Positions 10,025 through 18,967 of a stretch of 64,000 bases of DNA are shown here, piece after piece; the stretch's first letter is position 1; each line of letters begins with the position of its first letter. Position numbers and translations under genes: made by a program. The notes under the pieces are model-generated. The model worked only from the letters and a program-made list of their open reading frames with translations. It did not search any database and had not been told where the DNA came from. The stretch comes from a virus, in the IMG/VR virus record IMGVR_UViG_3300046683_000606, positions 1-64,000 of that record; one strand, given 5' to 3'.

Positions 10025-10779
10025 TTACCAGCACTTCGCCGCTTGCTTCACACCCTTCATCGGAGATATTCGACAAGGTTTATGAAAGCACGCAATTCCA
10101 TCTGCCGGGAGTCATCACGCATTTATGTTGCGACGGCGTTCGCGAACCGGAGCATGAAAATAGACGCGCCGGGTACGAAGGCTACAAGGAAAAGCTCCGT
10201 AACCGTCCATTCATTCAAATGCGGGAATGGCCTAAATCCGTCCAGCAAGGGTTCATGGTGCGCTCGGCATTGCGGCACGTCACGACTCCTTTGGTGCTCT
10301 GGCAGGAGCATGACTACGCTTTGACTCTTGACCCGATCGACTGGGAAGGGATTATCAACGCCATTCAACAGGATCGTGCTCGCGTCGTTCGATTCCACAA
10401 CACTCCGGAGATTCACCCGCTTCACCAACACCTGATGCTTGATTGCTACGAAGGCGCCGACGGCGAGCATGGCGGAGTAAAAGTGTCCGACCCGCCACTG
10501 GTTTGTGGCGTGCCGATGATTCGCACCATACAGTTCTGGTGCTGTCCGTTCCTGACTACGACTGAATGGCTTTCTGGGATGATGGAAGACCCGACATTGT
10601 TCACTCCAAACACGTACTGCGAGATTGAGCCGGTGATCTACGGACCAATTTCCTATAGACCCTGGCAAGACTACAAGGTGATGGTCTACGCTCCGTCTGA
10701 ACCTTCCATTCAGCGCAGTCAACATCTTGGCGGTCGCGGACACGACAATGCCGATCCAAAGAGGCCAATGACATGGTGA
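10000..10779 (+). CDS. Putative glycosyltransferase (GT2-like), 259 aa
   Basis: GTG start with AGGAGA just upstream, overlapping the preceding gene by 25 nt. It opens with a hydrophobic strand followed by SPLASHPSSEIFDKVYEST, as in GT-A enzymes that begin TSPLPSHP-. WQEHDYAL (about residues 101-108) is a plausible DxD-type metal-binding site. Residues 130-200 contain His-rich segments. The family is not certain; position inside the cassette and the GT-A-like start support a transferase. Confidence 0.55.
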   Translation: MYQNLITVITSTSPLASHPSSEIFDKVYESTQFHLPGVITHLCCDGVREPEHENRRAGYEGYKEKLRNRPFIQMREWPKSVQQGFMVRSALRHVTTPLVLWQEHDYALTLDPIDWEGIINAIQQDRARVVRFHNTPEIHPLHQHLMLDCYEGADGEHGGVKVSDPPLVCGVPMIRTIQFWCCPFLTTTEWLSGMMEDPTLFTPNTYCEIEPVIYGPISYRPWQDYKVMVYAPSEPSIQRSQHLGGRGHDNADPKRPMTW

Positions 10780-11327
10780 ACCTTGAACGCGCAGAGCAGG
10801 TAACCGGATGGATGAGCCGCCCCGAAATGGAATGGCTGGCGGAACAAGCCAAGAATGGCCTGGTCGTCGAGATTGGCTGCTGGATGGGCCGCACGACGCG
10901 CGCCATGGCCGACAACAAACGCAGCGGGAATATCTTTGCCGTGGATACCTGGAAGGGCAGTGAAGAGAACCAGGACTTCCTAAAGGACAAGCCGGAAGAT
11001 TACCTATTCCAAGAGTTTTCTAAGAACCTGGCGGACCATATAGCAAGCGACCTGGTTACTCCGCTGCGTATGGATTCCTTGAGTGCGGCATATCACTTTG
11101 CACGCTTGGGAACAAAATTTAAGTTCGTTTTTATCGATGCGTCGCATGATGAATCGGTGAGGGCCGACATTATAGCTTGGAGGCCGCTAGTGGAGCCGGG
11201 TGGTGTTTTGGCCGGCCACGATTACGATTGGGGCTACCCTGCCGTGGTGCATGCCGTCCGCGAGCTAATTTCAGAAACTCCTAATCAAGCTGCCGGCGGT
11301 TCTTCCATTTGGTACACGCAAATATGA
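10773..11327 (+). CDS. Class I SAM-dependent methyltransferase (Methyltransf_24 type)
   Basis: 184 residues. VVEIGCWMGRTT is the SAM-binding motif I, IFAVDTW the acidic motif II strand, and FVFIDASHDESV then VEPGGVLAGHDY the conserved late motifs of the CmcI/Methyltransf_24 group. These often O-methylate sugars or small molecules. Overlaps the previous gene by 7 nt. Probably modifies a sugar of the phage-made glycan or a donor. Confidence 0.8.
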   Translation: MVNLERAEQVTGWMSRPEMEWLAEQAKNGLVVEIGCWMGRTTRAMADNKRSGNIFAVDTWKGSEENQDFLKDKPEDYLFQEFSKNLADHIASDLVTPLRMDSLSAAYHFARLGTKFKFVFIDASHDESVRADIIAWRPLVEPGGVLAGHDYDWGYPAVVHAVRELISETPNQAAGGSSIWYTQI

Positions 11328-12130
11328 CCCGGATAAATCGCATGGTTGACGGAGTGATTGTCGGGGATGAGATTGGAAGGTACGAAGCCGGAAACAAGTT
11401 TCGGCCGGTCGAAACGATCGATTTCGTAGAACAAGCCATTAACGACCGCTGGAACATCCGCATTCCCAGATGTATTGCCGAATATCACGGTTGGTGGGAT
11501 ACCTGGGAAAAAGAACGGCATCTTTCTATGGCCAAGCATCTCAAGCCGGGAATGTCGTTTTTCGATGTGGGAACGTGCGACGGTTGGGAAGCTGTAGTGT
11601 ATTCCCAGATGCTTGGTGGCGCTAAGAAAATGATGTTGATCGAACCTTCGGTAGTGATGTGGCCGAATATAAAACTCATGTGGGAGAAAAACAGGCTGGC
11701 CAAGCCACTAGCTACTTATTGCGGTTTCGCGTCGGATGTGGACAGTTCCGATAGAAGCTCAGTGAACCATAGCCGCTGGCCAAGAGAAGCGCGTGGAGAT
11801 TTTATGAAGGGCAACGCTTTTATGCTCATGGAACGGAATGAGCATGCCGCGATACCGCGCAGGAAACTAGACACATTGGCTTCGCAGACTTTTGTTCCCG
11901 ACGCGATAAGCATTGATGTAGAGGGAGCGGAATTGCTGGTATTGCGGGGAGCGCAGAAAATTCTGGAGAAAAAACATCCTTTGGTCTGGGCGTCGATTCA
12001 TCCGGAGTTTATCAAGAGGTTTGGACACACTCCGGATATGCTGCATGAGTTTATGACTGACTGTGGATATTCAGGCGAATATCTTGGGAACGATCACGAA
12101 GATCACTATTTCTTTAAGGCAAAAAAATGA
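11324..12130 (+). CDS. FkbM-family methyltransferase
   Basis: 268 residues from the ATG at 11324, which forms an ATGA overlap with the previous stop; a TTG at 11309 is an alternative start. Motif I is FFDVGTCDGWEAVV, and AISIDVEGAELLVLRGAQKI is the diagnostic FkbM segment, followed by a conserved SIHPEF strand. FkbM enzymes transfer methyl groups from SAM to hydroxyls, often of sugars in glycan clusters. One of two FkbM genes in this cassette. Confidence 0.85.
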   Translation: MTRINRMVDGVIVGDEIGRYEAGNKFRPVETIDFVEQAINDRWNIRIPRCIAEYHGWWDTWEKERHLSMAKHLKPGMSFFDVGTCDGWEAVVYSQMLGGAKKMMLIEPSVVMWPNIKLMWEKNRLAKPLATYCGFASDVDSSDRSSVNHSRWPREARGDFMKGNAFMLMERNEHAAIPRRKLDTLASQTFVPDAISIDVEGAELLVLRGAQKILEKKHPLVWASIHPEFIKRFGHTPDMLHEFMTDCGYSGEYLGNDHEDHYFFKAKK

Positions 12131-13218
12131 ACTGGCCTAGCGTCTCGATTGCTTTCCCTTGCTGGCACCGCGGAGCGCTGCTTCGGAACACTCTTGAAAG
12201 CATCCGCAAGCAGAACTATCCCGGTGAACTGGAATTGATCGTAGTGGAAGAGGACGACGACGGGCTGACAGAAAACTTGGCAACGGAGTTCGGAGCGCGG
12301 TATATACGCAATCCGCGGCTGGAGGCTTTCCCGGTTTTTCAGTCCATTACAAAGCTCTGGAACATGTGTTTGCACGCGACCACCAATGAGATTGTGATTC
12401 TGCAGTGTGCCGAAGTGCTGCACAAGAACGACGCGATAATCCCGTTGGTAGTGCGCGTACTGGGCGGCCACAAGATTCTGGCAACTCCACTGATCGAAGA
12501 CTTGAACCAGGATGGAACGTTTGCCGGCTGGTACAACCACCCGACCGAAGGCTCACGGCCGGGATGGGTTTCTGGCGCTGGACCACACTGCTTCCGTCGC
12601 GAGGAGATGCTAGAAGTCGGCGGCTATGAGGAGTTGTTCTACGGCTACGGCGGAGAGGACAACTATCTTTTCTTCTTGCTCAAGAAAAATGGATGGAGCG
12701 TTGAATACGTGGAATCTGCCTTGTGCGGTCATCAATGGCACGAACGGACCAAGTACGAGCCAACGACCGGCTACGCTAACCGTTCGCTAATCAACATCCT
12801 GACTATGGAAGTGGACAGAGGGACGCGCGCGCCAGTTGCCAATAAAGAACCTCTCGATTTGCGCGAGAGTCCCAATGTTTCGGAACTTAACAATGTTCTG
12901 CTACGCACCAACTATTTTCCGATGAGCGACACTTTTTCAAAATGGCGTGCGGAATGGTTGCAGATTGGTACGGAGACCCATCCTGACAACCTGTTTGTGG
13001 TGCAACGGATTGTGGCCAATGAAGGATTGGGAAAGGTCTCGGAGATTGGAGAAGCGCTTACCGAATGCGCTTGGGCCATTCTGCGGGAGACAGAGGCTAG
13101 GTTTGTGGCTGCCCTGGCTTACGGGAACTGGAAAACCAGAGCATCTTTCTGCGCCGACATTCATGCAACTTGGGCTGCGCTTTCTCTCGACAAAGCCAAA
13201 CAGCTAATGGAGAAATGA
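12127..13218 (+). CDS. Family 2 glycosyltransferase with C-terminal extension
   Basis: 363 residues, ATGA overlap with the FkbM gene. The N-terminus, SIAFPCWHRGALLRNTLESI then ELIVVEEDDDG, is a GT2 (GT-A) nucleotide-sugar fold. GYGGEDNYLFFLLKKNGWSV matches the acceptor-side GGEDxxL motif of family 2/27 enzymes. The last 130 residues lack a recognised domain. Likely an inverting transferase using a UDP- or dTDP-sugar; acceptor unknown. Confidence 0.8.
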   Translation: MNWPSVSIAFPCWHRGALLRNTLESIRKQNYPGELELIVVEEDDDGLTENLATEFGARYIRNPRLEAFPVFQSITKLWNMCLHATTNEIVILQCAEVLHKNDAIIPLVVRVLGGHKILATPLIEDLNQDGTFAGWYNHPTEGSRPGWVSGAGPHCFRREEMLEVGGYEELFYGYGGEDNYLFFLLKKNGWSVEYVESALCGHQWHERTKYEPTTGYANRSLINILTMEVDRGTRAPVANKEPLDLRESPNVSELNNVLLRTNYFPMSDTFSKWRAEWLQIGTETHPDNLFVVQRIVANEGLGKVSEIGEALTECAWAILRETEARFVAALAYGNWKTRASFCADIHATWAALSLDKAKQLMEK

Positions 13219-13853
13219 TGAGGGCCGATTCTCCGGATGTGTCGATGTGGAAAGTGATAATCAATGAGCAAAACTACACTCCGAAGTCTGGTGACAGAGT
13301 CCTAGACCTGGGCGCGCACCACGGATTCTTTTCCATGTATTGCTCGGCGCGGGGAGCGCTGGTACGGGCCTTTGAGCCCGATCCTGACAACTTCATTCAA
13401 CTGGAACAAAAGATTGCCATTGCCAAGAATATGGACGCTCCTCCGTTTACCGCAATCCAGGCGGCGGTATGGAGCGAATCGGGGGAAAAACTGTTGTGGC
13501 GAGACCCGGCCGACTCCGGCGCCAATTCCATGCTTCGGGCTATGTCTGACTTTTCGATCATGGTAAAGACAGTCAGTTTGTCGGAAGCCTTGTGCGGCAA
13601 CCGATGGGACTGCGTAAAGGTGGATGTAGAGGGCGCGGAAGCGCAAATCTTCCTTACCGCAAAAGCAGAGAGTTACCGGCAGATCGCCTACCTGACAATG
13701 GAGTTGCACAACGATGTGCTGACCCAAGAGCAAAACCGGGCGCTGGTGATGAGGATGCGGAAAGAGTTTCCGCGGGTAGTCGAAACGAAACAATACTTCG
13801 AAGGGCTGCCGACGGAGTTTGCTTGCAAAGTGTTTTGTTGGGGGAGCGTATGA
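13215..13853 (+). CDS. FkbM-family methyltransferase (second copy)
   Basis: 212 residues from ATG 13215 (ATGA overlap with the previous stop); ATG 13218 is better spaced from GGAG at 13209-13212 and is equally possible. RVLDLGAHHGFFSMYCSARG is motif I, AFEPDPDNF the acidic strand, and DCVKVDVEGAEAQIF the FkbM hallmark. Shorter than the first FkbM protein (11324) and only distantly similar, so not a recent duplicate. Confidence 0.85.
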   Translation: MMRADSPDVSMWKVIINEQNYTPKSGDRVLDLGAHHGFFSMYCSARGALVRAFEPDPDNFIQLEQKIAIAKNMDAPPFTAIQAAVWSESGEKLLWRDPADSGANSMLRAMSDFSIMVKTVSLSEALCGNRWDCVKVDVEGAEAQIFLTAKAESYRQIAYLTMELHNDVLTQEQNRALVMRMRKEFPRVVETKQYFEGLPTEFACKVFCWGSV

Positions 13854-14806
13854 GAGAAGTGGTGATTGTGCCGACGTTCCGTCGCGAAGAGTTGCTTCAT
13901 TGCTGTTTGAGGCGGATTCGTTCTTTCGAAGGCGATATTCCCATTCGCGTTTTTCCGGATCGCGGCACTTCCTACGGTCACTTGGTCACCACAATTTGCG
14001 ATGAATTTGAGGCGGAGCAGCACATAGTTCCTATACATGATTCCTATGGAAACACGGCCAATGTGATGGATGCCTACTTCTGGGCCTACAATAATGGCTA
14101 CGATCGCGTCTTTTTTGTAGAGTCTGACGTGATGGTGCATTCTGACTTTTTCTCTTGGCATCGCGAGATGCAGGAAGAGTTTCCAGACATTTTCTGTTCG
14201 ATGGGCTGGATATTCAACCGCGAAGCACCGATCACCGATGACCTTCTTTTTCAACCCTGGTACTACAGTATCGGGACGTGCTTTTCGCGGGAGAAACTGA
14301 AACTGATCGCCAAGCATGCGACTGAACGGTATTACTCGGATATGGTTGGATACCTGGAACGGAATTTCGAGATGCCGCACAACTTCTCAGGCGTCCACTG
14401 GGAGCAAGACGGTTTGATTCAACGAGTGCTCAACCAAGACAAGAGCCAGACGGTAGCGCCTGGGATTGCCAAGTGCTCCCACGTTGGAGCGGTCAGAAGT
14501 TATGGCGACGGCACGCAGCGGAGCTACGAAGAGTTTTTCGGCCTTAAAGATGTTCCATTTCTCGACCGGGTAAAGAAAGTTGAGGAGTTCATTGCCGACC
14601 CCTATGCTCGCATGGCTGTATTCGGACGGGCTCTGGTCGAGCGGGAAGTGGGCAGAGTGCTCCCGAAACAGGAATTTAGCTATAGGCTTATTTTTCCCGG
14701 CGGTTGGGAAAGCACCTTCAAATCTGAACTGAAACTGGCGGCTTTACCAAAGCGAAGGATTAATTCAGTCCCTATGACGGATGAAGCTAAAATCGTGCTA
14801 GAGTAG
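13850..14806 (+). CDS. GT-A-fold glycosyltransferase, last gene of the cassette
   Basis: 318 residues; the start at ATG 13850 gives an ATGA overlap. The reading frame is open further upstream, but that part is antisense-like and out of context. VVIVPTFRREELLHCCLRRI and YDRVFFVESDVMVHSDFF (an ESD motif where GT-A enzymes carry DxD) support a family 2-type transferase. HWEQDGLIQRVL resembles the acceptor/catalytic Asp region. The last 60 residues may be an accessory domain. Confidence 0.75.
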   Translation: MREVVIVPTFRREELLHCCLRRIRSFEGDIPIRVFPDRGTSYGHLVTTICDEFEAEQHIVPIHDSYGNTANVMDAYFWAYNNGYDRVFFVESDVMVHSDFFSWHREMQEEFPDIFCSMGWIFNREAPITDDLLFQPWYYSIGTCFSREKLKLIAKHATERYYSDMVGYLERNFEMPHNFSGVHWEQDGLIQRVLNQDKSQTVAPGIAKCSHVGAVRSYGDGTQRSYEEFFGLKDVPFLDRVKKVEEFIADPYARMAVFGRALVEREVGRVLPKQEFSYRLIFPGGWESTFKSELKLAALPKRRINSVPMTDEAKIVLE

Positions 14807-14820
14807 CGAGCAATCGCAGT

Positions 14821-14857
14821 ATCGGGCTGCGGCAAATCATTGAGAGGCAAGCCCGAT
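14821..14857 (+). promoter_or_regulatory. Hairpin covering the start codon of the 14856 gene
   Basis: ATCGGGCT (14821-14828) pairs perfectly with AGCCCGAT (14850-14857). The right arm includes the first two bases of the ATG at 14856, while the SD-like GAGAGG (14842-14847) lies in the loop. A possible -10, TAGAGT, lies just upstream. Such a fold could restrain initiation. A similar hairpin precedes the paralogous gene at 18279. Confidence 0.55.
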
Positions 14858-15542
14858 GCCGACGTACCCCACAGGAAGCGGCGGAAACACTCCCGTACCA
14901 CTCCTTCAACCTGGAGTCCCAGGTTACGCTTTCGGTTCTCTGAACAAACGTTTCCCGACTACCCTCCTGCAGATCACCAACGTCGCGCTTACCAGCAACG
15001 TCGCCACGGTCACTGTGACCATACGCAGAGGCGCCGTTCCTATCGCTGGCAATCTGATTTCAATTACTGGGACAGCCGGAGCGAGCGGCGCATTCAACGT
15101 TTCGAACATTGCAATTTCAACAGTCTCGATCGATTCCGTTACGGGGATTGGAACGATCACTTTCCCGCTTACCCATGCCGATGTGGGGAGCGCTGCGGAT
15201 GCTGGACAGGGCTACGTACCGCCGGCCGAAGTCGCGGAAACCCTGGCAGTCCAGAAAAGCCAAGCCTTTGCGATTCAGGATTCGATCGGGAGAGGATACG
15301 GAATCACTTGGGCCTACACTTGTCCGTCTGCTCCTTCGACAATTTCGATTCAGCTTGAGGGCGCGGTAAACAACAACGACGCGGAATTTACGGCTATCGG
15401 TTCGGCAGTCACCACGACGACCGGCTACAACGAGCAAATTGCCCAACTTCCTAACCTAGTGAATTTCGTTCGCCTGAGAGTTACCGCGACGACCGGCGGA
15501 AGCGCTCCTACGATTGTCGGAAAAATCACTCTGGGGAGTTAA
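14856..15542 (+). CDS. Putative fibre/baseplate-type protein, paralogue A
   Basis: 228 residues, beta-rich, dominated by Ser/Thr/Val/Ala/Gly. It contains LLQPGVPGYAFGSLNKRFPT and a core with DSVTGIGTITFPL, both closely matched in the protein at 18279-18959, so the two are paralogues. No signal peptide. It lies between the glycan cassette and a lipoprotein gene. Probably a virion surface or fibre protein; function inferred only from context. Confidence 0.6.
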   Translation: MPTYPTGSGGNTPVPLLQPGVPGYAFGSLNKRFPTTLLQITNVALTSNVATVTVTIRRGAVPIAGNLISITGTAGASGAFNVSNIAISTVSIDSVTGIGTITFPLTHADVGSAADAGQGYVPPAEVAETLAVQKSQAFAIQDSIGRGYGITWAYTCPSAPSTISIQLEGAVNNNDAEFTAIGSAVTTTTGYNEQIAQLPNLVNFVRLRVTATTGGSAPTIVGKITLGS

Positions 15543-18215
15543 TTGCGAAGGCTCTTATGGGTTGCCGCTCTATTTCTAAACGGTTGCGCTGGTGGTCCCT
15601 ATGACGTTCATGTGCCTGGAGAACAAGGCTCAATGCCGCCAGTAATCTCTAATCTGGTCTACACGGTAACCGATACCACTATTGTCGCTACGTGGACTAC
15701 GGACACTTCCTCGGATTCAAATCTATCAGCAGGCGGTAAAGCAGCAGTAGATAATGGGTTGGCAGCAAATTCCACTAGTCACCAAGCTATCGTAGCCGGT
15801 CTAGCTCCAAGCACGCTTTATTCCTGCATTGTGACTTCAGGAGGAACCAGCAGCTCTCCGCAGAACGTCACAACTTCCGTGGCACATTCAACAACGCCAA
15901 TTACAGTTGTTGGTTTTGGAACTGACCACGTCACCACGGCAGATGGCGACATCACCTATAATTTCCTTTCCAACGACAACATCACGTACATGATGCGTGA
16001 CGATGCCAAAACTCCTCCTGGTGGCGCAGGATTTAACCAGCAGATGGATACAGTTACGAATGAATCCACGTTGGCTCTTTCTCTTGTCAATGGAATGAGT
16101 GCTTATGGAGCTTACGCCACGGAAAATGGTACGGATGGGCCAGCCGGTCATACACTGTCGAACAAGGGAAACGGTTTATTCGGCATGGCTGGTTCGCTTT
16201 TTTGGTTTACTGGACGGCACTATATTGTCGGTTCATCACGACAGCAGTACTACGGCAACGTTATCCGTTCAGATGACCACGGTGCAACTTGGAGTAATTT
16301 CAGCGCACCAACTACGTTCAATGCCAATGGTGTTCCTTACTATCCCAACAGCGGCAGCAATTCGATAGCTCCATTCTTTTTTGGCGCGGATTCCACCTTC
16401 GGTTGGGTGACTCCGGTTAGATATGCCGGAGACGATGGCACGCTTGGATACAACACGGCTGGCAACGGATTCAGCGGCGGGAACGCTTACGTTTATTTTG
16501 CCATTCTCAATGGTCCAAACGATGCTGCCAACAATATTTATCTGGGCCGTATTCCGCGTATTAGTTTGTTTAGTTTGGATCGCACGGCAGAACAATTCTG
16601 GATTGGACCGACTTCGCCTACCGACGCAGATTTTGTTAACGATGCGAATTGGCAGTCTGCTTCAACTGGGCTTACTTCGATCTATACGCCGGCGACTACA
16701 ACCGTGGGTTGGCCGGATATTTGTTTTATTCCTACCATAAATCGCTACTTACTATTCAGTACCTACCGCCCCAGCACTGCTTCAACTTCCAACACGATTT
16801 GGAGAGTCTTGGAAGGTCCAACTCCGGCTGGGCCGTGGACTCTTGTCGGAACCATACAAAACAGTCCCAGCGGCTGGTATTGCCAGACCATCCTACATCG
16901 CACTGCTGCAAGTAATGTCTTGACCGACAACATCCCACTGACTGTCGTTTATTCCGGTGATTTCAACAATCAGATTCCCTATTACCATCCGACCTACAGT
17001 ACTTTGACGGTTTCTACATCTCCACAATCACCAGTTACCAATGTCTTTGTGCAGGCCAAGGGAACTACGGCGGCACAATCTGGCACAACGGGAACGCTTG
17101 CTTACACCTCCAATGTGACCAGTGGAAATTTGCTGGTTACTTCGTGGCGCTACAATGGCAGCGGTGCAGTGCATCTGACTTCCGTTACCAGCACACGTAC
17201 CACGGGGAATTGGACCATTGTATACGACCAAAGCGATGGCGCCGCAACGCCTATTCAGGGTGGTTGGGCTTACGCTTGGGCTACCTCGACAGGCGCTTGC
17301 ACTGTTACTTTGAATTTTAATACTTCGGTAGTTGGAATCGATATTTGTGTTGGTGAATGGAACGGACCCACTACAGTACGTACAACCTCTGCCCCTCGTA
17401 TAAATGTCAGTCAAAATATCCCTTTCAGTTCAAGCATACCCGTACAAGGTGGAGATTTATTGATTGGCGTGGTCACTCTGGGGGCTGCTAGTAGTCAAAC
17501 ACTGTCCGCGGGGAGTGGCTACGTCCAGAGAGCGCATGCCATTACTGGCGGCGTAACGGATTTCACGGCTATTGAAGATAATCTTAACGCAACTCTCGGA
17601 TTTTCTACTGCAACTTTCAATGTCATTCCAAGTGGTGGCGGCATTTCGTCCACTGTGGGCATTGGAGCCTTCTACTCCCAAGGGATTATTTCGGGGAATG
17701 CCGGTGTATCCGGGGCGACCGTGGCATGGACTTCGGTAAGCTCCGGTTCGGGTTCAACCACTTCGGACGGCTCCGGCAACTATTCCACGTCAAGTTTAGC
17801 TTCCGACGTTTACACGATCACTCCGACAAAAACTGGCTACAGCTTCACTCCAACCAGCGTCCAGCAAGTGATGATTAGCGCCAACGTAAATGGCGTGAAT
17901 TTCACGGCGACACACTTGCCGGTGTCCACCCCTTCGATTTCACCGAATGGAGGGAATTTTGATTCTCCTCAAACGGTAACCGTGAGCGATACGGATTCAG
18001 GGCTCGCTGGCTTTGCGATGTACTACACGACGGATGGGACTACGCCTACCACGGGTTCCACGCTTTACACTGCACCGATCGCGGTAACCACTTCCTTGAC
18101 TTTAAAAGTCTTGGCGGTGGCTACGGGCTTTCTCAATAGTGCGGTTGCTTCGGCTACTTTCAACATTGTCCGCGGCGGTGGCGGTCTCGGATACAGATTT
18201 ACTTATGGCTTTTGA
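15543..18215 (+). CDS. Large lipoprotein-like, multi-domain surface protein, 890 aa
   Basis: TTG start directly after the previous stop, with GGGGAG upstream. Residues 1-15 read LRRLLWVAALFLNGC, a near-canonical lipoprotein signal with Cys15. A fibronectin-III-like domain spans about 30-115. A beta-propeller-like region with BNR-type segments (RSDDHGATWSNF) covers about 120-500. A carboxypeptidase-regulatory-like beta domain (SDGSGNYSTSSLASDVYTIT) lies around 715-795, and a chitobiase C-terminal-like domain (YYTTDGTTPTTGSTLY) near 815-880. The end, YRFTYGF, has alternating aromatics. An export signal is unexpected for a virion protein; it may instead sit in the host envelope. Confidence 0.65.
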   Translation: MRRLLWVAALFLNGCAGGPYDVHVPGEQGSMPPVISNLVYTVTDTTIVATWTTDTSSDSNLSAGGKAAVDNGLAANSTSHQAIVAGLAPSTLYSCIVTSGGTSSSPQNVTTSVAHSTTPITVVGFGTDHVTTADGDITYNFLSNDNITYMMRDDAKTPPGGAGFNQQMDTVTNESTLALSLVNGMSAYGAYATENGTDGPAGHTLSNKGNGLFGMAGSLFWFTGRHYIVGSSRQQYYGNVIRSDDHGATWSNFSAPTTFNANGVPYYPNSGSNSIAPFFFGADSTFGWVTPVRYAGDDGTLGYNTAGNGFSGGNAYVYFAILNGPNDAANNIYLGRIPRISLFSLDRTAEQFWIGPTSPTDADFVNDANWQSASTGLTSIYTPATTTVGWPDICFIPTINRYLLFSTYRPSTASTSNTIWRVLEGPTPAGPWTLVGTIQNSPSGWYCQTILHRTAASNVLTDNIPLTVVYSGDFNNQIPYYHPTYSTLTVSTSPQSPVTNVFVQAKGTTAAQSGTTGTLAYTSNVTSGNLLVTSWRYNGSGAVHLTSVTSTRTTGNWTIVYDQSDGAATPIQGGWAYAWATSTGACTVTLNFNTSVVGIDICVGEWNGPTTVRTTSAPRINVSQNIPFSSSIPVQGGDLLIGVVTLGAASSQTLSAGSGYVQRAHAITGGVTDFTAIEDNLNATLGFSTATFNVIPSGGGISSTVGIGAFYSQGIISGNAGVSGATVAWTSVSSGSGSTTSDGSGNYSTSSLASDVYTITPTKTGYSFTPTSVQQVMISANVNGVNFTATHLPVSTPSISPNGGNFDSPQTVTVSDTDSGLAGFAMYYTTDGTTPTTGSTLYTAPIAVTTSLTLKVLAVATGFLNSAVASATFNIVRGGGGLGYRFTYGF

Positions 18216-18240
18216 ACCGTGATATAGTGCCCCACAAGCG

Positions 18241-18277
18241 GAATCGGGCCGCACCGAATTGTCTTGGAGCCTGATTC
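18241..18277 (+). promoter_or_regulatory. Hairpin upstream of the 18279 gene
   Basis: GAATCGGGC (18241-18249) pairs with GCCTGATTC (18269-18277) with one G-U. The SD TTGGAG (18264-18269) lies at the edge of the stem and the ATG at 18279 immediately follows. A TATAGT -10-like box lies about 14 nt before the ATCGGG. The arrangement resembles the hairpin before the paralogous gene at 14856. Confidence 0.5.
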
Positions 18278-18278
18278 T

Positions 18279-18959
18279 ATGCCGCCATACGAATTTTCGC
18301 CCGGTGTGAATGAACAACCGAAACTGCTGCAGCCTGGAGTTACCGGCTACGCTTTCGGCTCTTTCGATTCGAAGTTTCCCACCACACTTCTAAAGATTCT
18401 TACCGTCGCCATTTCCAGCAACGTTGCGACGATCACGGCAACCATCCGTGAAGGGAAAGTTCCGACGGTTGGAAGTCTGATTACCATTCGCGGAACGACA
18501 ACTGCCGGCGGCTCTTTCAACGTTCTCAATGTCGCGATTGCCACGGTTCTCTTTGACTCCGTGACCGGAATCGGTGTGATTACTTTTTCTCTTGTCGATG
18601 CCGATGTGGGAGCGGTAGCCGATACGGGAATGGGCTATGTGCCCATGCCTGAAATTGGAGAGGCTTGCGCTAACGGCGCGAGCGTAGCCTTTGCCATTCA
18701 GGACATTGCCGGCCACAACGATAACGGTCTCACGGTCCAGTGGAGTACTTCCTACCCGTCTTCTCCGGCAATTATGACCGCCATCTTGCAAGGCGCTGAC
18801 TTCGACGCGGACGATCAGTACATAGAAATCGATCGAAGCACTAGCCTACCGTCGGATAGCCGTTCCAGCACGCAGACCAGATTCCGGTTTCTTCGCGTGC
18901 TGTGGCAAGACTTGGCGGGTGGAACGAATCCTACAGGTATTGTGCGAATCAACATTTGA
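18279..18959 (+). CDS. Putative fibre/baseplate-type protein, paralogue B
   Basis: 226 residues from ATG 18279; an upstream in-frame TTG at 18264 would fall inside the SD. Strong similarity to the 14856 product: LLQPGVTGYAFGSFDSKFPT, SSNVATITATIR, DSVTGIGVITFSL and a following DADVG segment, in the same order. No export signal. The duplication brackets the 890-aa lipoprotein gene. Role unknown, likely part of a surface structure. Confidence 0.6.
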   Translation: MPPYEFSPGVNEQPKLLQPGVTGYAFGSFDSKFPTTLLKILTVAISSNVATITATIREGKVPTVGSLITIRGTTTAGGSFNVLNVAIATVLFDSVTGIGVITFSLVDADVGAVADTGMGYVPMPEIGEACANGASVAFAIQDIAGHNDNGLTVQWSTSYPSSPAIMTAILQGADFDADDQYIEIDRSTSLPSDSRSSTQTRFRFLRVLWQDLAGGTNPTGIVRINI

Positions 18960-18967
18960 GGCTGACG

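Noticed and set aside
13592-13849. Upstream extension of the last glycosyltransferase frame
   Set aside because: It overlaps the FkbM gene entirely and has Arg/Gly-rich shadow composition; the coupled ATG at 13850 is preferred.
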